This document shows, piece by piece, positions 60,852 through 64,000 of a DNA stretch of 64,000 nucleotides. Each line of letters starts with the position of its first letter. Position 1 is the stretch's first letter. Source of the stretch: Roseiarcus sp963717215 (lineage in GTDB: Bacteria > Pseudomonadota > Alphaproteobacteria > Rhizobiales > Beijerinckiaceae); NCBI GenBank assembly GCA_963717215.1, contig CAVQVS010000007.1:1-64000 (forward strand), given 5' to 3'. The position numbers and the translations under genes are program-made. The notes beneath the pieces were generated by a model. The model had not been told where the DNA came from and did no database searches. It worked only from the letters and a program-made list of their open reading frames with translations.

Positions 60852-61856
60852 ATGAATTCGGTACAAGCCATGGTGGGATCCCAACCGACTCCCGGTCTGC
60901 CTGACACGCGCGTATCGGTGCGAAAGGCGTTCGGCATCGATTCCGATATGGAGGTCGCGGGCTATTCGGGGAGCGACGAACATGTTCCCGATCTCGATCC
61001 GGACTATCTGTTCGACCGGGACACGACGCTTGCGATCCTGGCCGGCTTCGCCTTCAACCGCCGAGTGATGATTACGGGTTATCACGGCACGGGCAAGTCT
61101 ACCCACGTCGAGCAGATCGCCGCGCGCCTGAACTGGCCTTGCGTGCGCATCAACCTCGACAGCCACGTCTCCCGCATCGATCTCGTCGGCAAGGACGCGA
61201 TCGTTCTCAAGGACGGCAAGCAGGTTACGGAGTTTCGCGACGGAATGCTGCCCTGGGCGATCCAGAACAATATCGCGTTGTGCTTCGATGAGTATGACGC
61301 GGGCCGTCCCGACGTGATGTTCGTTATCCAGCGGGTGCTGGAAATTTCGGGCCGCCTGACCTTGCTCGATCAGCGCCGCGTCATTCGGCCGCACCCGGGG
61401 TTCCGTCTGTTCGCGACCGCCAATACGGTCGGCCTCGGCGACACATCCGGTCTCTATCATGGCACGCAGCAGATCAATCAGGGCCAGATGGATCGCTGGT
61501 CGATTGTTGCTACGCTCAACTATCTGCCGCACGACAAGGAAGTCGACATCGTACTCGCCAAGTCGCCTGCGCACCGGGCCCGCAAGGACGGTCGTGACAC
61601 TGTCAACAAGATGGTTCGTGTCGCCGATCTGACGCGCAACGCCTTCATCAATGGCGATCTGTCGACGGTGATGAGCCCGCGCACGGTCATCACCTGGGCG
61701 GAGAATGCGGAAATTTTCAAGGACGTCGGTTTCGCCTTCCGCCTCACCTTCCTCAACAAGTGCGACGAGCTTGAGCGGACCTTGGTCGCCGAGTTCTACC
61801 AGCGCTGCTTTGGCCAGGACCTGCCGGAGAGCGCGCTTAACATCGCTTTGAGTTGA
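60852..61856 (+). CDS. cobS: Aerobic cobaltochelatase subunit CobS
   Basis: 334 aa, AAA+ ATPase subunit of the oxygen-dependent cobaltochelatase CobNST in cobalamin synthesis. Walker A ITGYHGTGKSTHVEQIAARL, Walker B NNIALCFDEYDAGRPDVMF, sensor-1 FRLFATANTVGLGD, and the CobS-specific NQGQMDRWSIVATLNYLP. Length and order match the family. The partner gene cobT, which normally follows, is not in the window; a DUF29 remnant follows instead. Confidence 0.95.
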   Translation: MNSVQAMVGSQPTPGLPDTRVSVRKAFGIDSDMEVAGYSGSDEHVPDLDPDYLFDRDTTLAILAGFAFNRRVMITGYHGTGKSTHVEQIAARLNWPCVRINLDSHVSRIDLVGKDAIVLKDGKQVTEFRDGMLPWAIQNNIALCFDEYDAGRPDVMFVIQRVLEISGRLTLLDQRRVIRPHPGFRLFATANTVGLGDTSGLYHGTQQINQGQMDRWSIVATLNYLPHDKEVDIVLAKSPAHRARKDGRDTVNKMVRVADLTRNAFINGDLSTVMSPRTVITWAENAEIFKDVGFAFRLTFLNKCDELERTLVAEFYQRCFGQDLPESALNIALS

Positions 61857-61894
61857 GGGGCGCAATGAGAGGACGGCGATGTAAAGCGGCCCGT

Positions 61895-62326
61895 CGCAAA
61901 GAAGGCTGATCTTTATTCTGGGCGCGCCGTAAGGCCGAGCTTCTGCGCGCCGGCCGGCGCTCGGAAATCGACACCGCAGCGATAGCGGAGGAGATTGATG
62001 ACATTGGCGAGGGCAATAAGGGAGATTGGAGGGCGCCTGCCGCGTCCTCATGCTCCATCTGCTCAAATGGGATCATCCGCCCTCCATGCGAAGCCGCTCT
62101 TGGACCCGGACATCCGGGAGCGACGAACACGCGCCGAGCGGCAGCTACGAAAAAATCAAGGACTAATATCCAGGTCGACGAGGCGCCAGAGGCCGCCTAT
62201 GAAGACACGCGGCTTCAAGCCGCAAAAGTGACCGGCTTGCCCTTATGCGTCTTTCCCGCGCTACGTCCTTTCGACCACGCCGAGATCATGCAGAGTTCGA
62301 TCGTCTGGCCCGGCGGCGCGGCCTGA
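61895..62326 (+). pseudogene. Decayed DUF29 family gene
   Basis: Fragments of a DUF29 protein lie in three frames of one stretch. The first, AELLRAGRRSEIDTAAIAEEIDDIG, is the conserved N-terminal helix of the family. Next, RVLMLHLLKWDHPPSMRSRSW, is the typical HLLKW segment. Then AYEDTRLQAAKVTGLPLCVFPALRPFDHAEIMQ gives the C-terminal block, ending GGAA and TGA at 62326. At least two frame changes separate them and no start is usable. DUF29 proteins are short (130-150 aa), of unknown function, often in multiple copies and linked to mobile DNA. It occupies the space where cobT would be expected. Confidence 0.7.
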
Positions 62327-62371
62327 GCATCGACCGCGCCGGCTGAGCCTTGACCGTGGGGGCGGCGACCG

Positions 62372-62935
62372 ATGAGCGATTTCCCGTCCCCGACCAGACC
62401 CATGCGCGTCCTCGCCATCTCCGGAAGCCTGCGCCGGGCGTCGACCAACACGGCAGCGTTGGAGGCGCTGGCGCGGCTCGCGCCCGAGGGCGTCAAGCTG
62501 CTCCTGTACCGTGACCTCGCCACGCTGCCGCCATTCAACCCCGACGATGACATCGAGGATAAACCGAAGCCCGAACCGGTCGAAACGCTTCGCGCGCTCG
62601 TCGATGCGAGCGATGCGCTCGTCATCGCCGCCCCGGAATACGCCCACGGACTTCCAGGCGCGCTGAAGAATGCGCTCGACTGGTTGGTGGCGAGCGAGAC
62701 CTTCGCCGGTAAGCCAACAGCGCTCCTCAACACATCGCCGCGCGCGTTTCATGCGCAGGCGTCCTTGCGCGAGATCCTGTCGACGATGGCCGCGCGCCTC
62801 ATCCCTGAAGCGTTCGTGTCCATTTCGCTGACGGGAAAGGCGGTGACGCCGGACGACATTCTCGCCGACGCGGTTTATACCCGGCGCCTAAGGGAGTCGA
62901 TTGAGGCTCTCATCGCCGCAACAAGAGCTGGGTAG
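62372..62935 (+). CDS. NADPH-dependent FMN reductase family protein
   Basis: 187 aa flavodoxin-like reductase. MRVLAISGSLRRASTNTAALEAL carries the phosphate-binding SGSLR loop; DALVIAAPEYAHGLPGALKNALDWLV is the family PEYN/H-type motif, and KPTALLNTSPRAFHAQASLREIL follows. Reduces FMN, quinones or chromate-type electron acceptors; the substrate is not determined. The start might also be ATG 62402, directly before VLAISGS. Confidence 0.9.
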   Translation: MSDFPSPTRPMRVLAISGSLRRASTNTAALEALARLAPEGVKLLLYRDLATLPPFNPDDDIEDKPKPEPVETLRALVDASDALVIAAPEYAHGLPGALKNALDWLVASETFAGKPTALLNTSPRAFHAQASLREILSTMAARLIPEAFVSISLTGKAVTPDDILADAVYTRRLRESIEALIAATRAG

Positions 62936-62976
62936 GCGCCGGCGGCAAGAGCTCTAATTTCCACCGGGAGGCTGAC

Positions 62977-63819
62977 ATGGGCGCGCTTGACGGCAAAATC
63001 GCAATCGTAACCGGGGGTACGAGCGGCATCGGCGAAGGCATCGCCAAGGCTTTTGTCTCTGAGGGGGCGAAAGTCGTGATCGTGGGGCGGCGCGAGGAGG
63101 AGGGCCGCGCACTCGAGAAGCGGCTCGGTGTTCGTTTCGTCCGCGCGGACGTGGCCAACGAGGCCGACGTCAAGGCGATGGTCGATCGAACCCTCGAATG
63201 GTTCGGTCGTCTCGATTGCCTCGTGAACAATGCGGGAATTCCGTCGCCGATGATCAGCATCACGGAGGTCGACGTCGCGACCATCGATCAGATCCTGGCC
63301 GTCAACGTCAAAGGTGTTTTTCTTGGCATCAAGCATGCCGCGCCGGCCATGCTTGCGCAGCAGTCCGGCAGCATCGTGAATATCAGCAGCATGGCCGGGC
63401 ATCGCGGCGGTGTTTCCGGCCACATCTATAGCGCGTCGAAGGGGGCGGTCAGTGCGTTGACGCGGTCGGCCGCAGCCGAATTGGGTGAGAAAGGTGTCCG
63501 CGTGAACAGCATTTCGCCCGGCGCGATTGTGACCGGCATTTTTGGGAAAAACGCCGGCTTGGAGAGTTCCAAGGCAGACCAAGTGGCTGGGGTGGTTAAA
63601 GAAGCCTTCGCCAAAATTCAGCCGATTCCGCGGGCCGGAATGCCTGAGGATATTGGGCAAGCCGCAGTGTTTCTTGCGAGTGACGGCTCCGGGTTCATCA
63701 ACGGCCAGGATATCGTGATTGACGGCGGCCATACGGCCGTGACCCGCGGGTGGTCGTTTTCGGTGGCGGCGCGCGGTGAAATGTCGAAGCGCCTCAAGGA
63801 GGCGACTGCCGCGCTTTAG
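62977..63819 (+). CDS. SDR family oxidoreductase
   Basis: 280 aa, classical short-chain dehydrogenase: AIVTGGTSGIGEGIAKAFVSEGAKVVIVGRR, LVNNAGIPSP, SIVNISSMAGHRGG with Ser, YSASKGAVSAL with Tyr and Lys, and GVRVNSISPGAIVTG. GGGAGG precedes the ATG. The last part (SDGSGFINGQDIVIDGGHTAVTRG) is longer than usual by about 25 residues. Substrate unknown. Not obviously an operon partner of guaA, which begins 71 nt downstream. Confidence 0.92.
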   Translation: MGALDGKIAIVTGGTSGIGEGIAKAFVSEGAKVVIVGRREEEGRALEKRLGVRFVRADVANEADVKAMVDRTLEWFGRLDCLVNNAGIPSPMISITEVDVATIDQILAVNVKGVFLGIKHAAPAMLAQQSGSIVNISSMAGHRGGVSGHIYSASKGAVSALTRSAAAELGEKGVRVNSISPGAIVTGIFGKNAGLESSKADQVAGVVKEAFAKIQPIPRAGMPEDIGQAAVFLASDGSGFINGQDIVIDGGHTAVTRGWSFSVAARGEMSKRLKEATAAL

Positions 63820-63890
63820 ACTTTTCGCGGGCGAGAGCTGGCGGGAAAGCCAGGTTGCGCTTCGCCCTCTCTTCCGCCACATGAGGCGGC

Positions 63891-64000
63891 ATGGCCCATG
63901 ACTTCGTCCTCATCGTCGACTTCGGCTCGCAAGTCACGCAGTTGATCGCCCGGCGTGTGCGCGAGGCGGGAGTTTATTGCGAAATCCATCCGTTCTCGAG
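63891..64000 (+). CDS. guaA: GMP synthase (glutamine-hydrolysing), partial at window end
   Basis: Only the first 36 codons are in the window: MAHDFVLIVDFGSQVTQLIARRVREAG followed by VYCEIHPFS. The VDFGSQVTQLIARRVRE start of the class-I glutamine amidotransferase domain is diagnostic for GuaA. GMP synthesis from XMP. The rest lies to the right. Confidence 0.88.
   Translation, partial: MAHDFVLIVDFGSQVTQLIARRVREAGVYCEIHPFS

Noticed and set aside
1..64000. CRISPR arrays, tRNA and rRNA genes
   Set aside because: No regularly spaced direct repeats and no recognisable tRNA or rRNA sequence were found by reading; a covariance-model scan would be needed to exclude small RNAs.

Overview
The window is a GC-rich alphaproteobacterial chromosome segment. 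The best fit is Hyphomicrobiales, perhaps a Beijerinckiaceae/Methylocystaceae-like or related phototrophic or methylotrophic lineage. Pointers are the BolA-DnaJ-CobS block, homospermidine synthase, intracellular PHB depolymerase with a Cys lipase box, NrsF-type anti-sigma factors, an AqpS-type arsenic operon, and the short palindromic repeats common in these genomes. No rRNA, tRNA or CRISPR array was recognised. The assignment rests on gene content only.

Layout. 1-1.7 kb: a partial O-acyltransferase (minus) and 5-hydroxyisourate hydrolase. 1.8-8.0 kb: a complete pyruvate dehydrogenase operon aceE-aceF-lpd with a homodimeric-type E1. 8.2-11.1 kb: an epimerase-like gene, then a small disturbed island with remnants of a secreted protein and a second diverged copy of the epimerase 3' end. 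11.3-14.1 kb: a Pro/Ala-rich membrane protein and a decayed IS630-type element. 14.3-23.2 kb: housekeeping and regulatory genes (HNH nuclease; response regulator, cNMP-binding protein and zincin overlapping end to end; frameshifted penicillin acylase; xth; lolA; class III aminotransferase divergent from a BKACE enzyme). 23.6-27.3 kb: a PEP-CTERM protein and the arsenic operon arsR-arsM-arsC-aqpS-arsC2, with a perfect palindrome over the arsR start. 27.3-33 kb: dapD, a small secreted protein, OsmC and a CUT2-type sugar ABC operon. 33-42 kb: a redox/metal-stress neighbourhood with a Met/His-rich secreted peptide, DUF1223 protein, homospermidine synthase, cytochrome P460, a bufferin-type operon bufB-bufC-bufD and a divergent sigF-nrsF-nrsF module. 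42-49 kb: DsbA-like protein, aldo/keto reductase and two large arylsulfatases, the second interrupted by TGA. 49-52.4 kb: phaZ, GST, dodecin, DUF1275 protein. 52.8-56 kb: SDR (interrupted by TGA) and two alpha/beta hydrolases, divergent from a CGNR zinc-finger regulator. 56-64 kb: metallophosphoesterase, NUDIX, L,D-transpeptidase, bolA, dnaJ-like, cobS, a DUF29 pseudogene, FMN reductase, SDR and the start of guaA.

The most interesting locus is 37.6-41.9 kb. It has the modifying-enzyme genes of a bufferin (MNIO/RiPP-like) metal-stress system and matching divergent GTAAC/CGAA promoters. The sigma/anti-sigma pair has its anti-sigma gene precisely tandem-duplicated. No recognisable bufA precursor gene lies in the operon, and bufC carries an in-frame palindromic repeat. 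The window is also rich in broken genes: one clean 1-nt frameshift, two single in-frame TGA interruptions, a decayed transposase, a truncated export gene, a DUF29 remnant and an epimerase fragment. This suggests recent gene decay or, in the single-base cases, sequencing errors.
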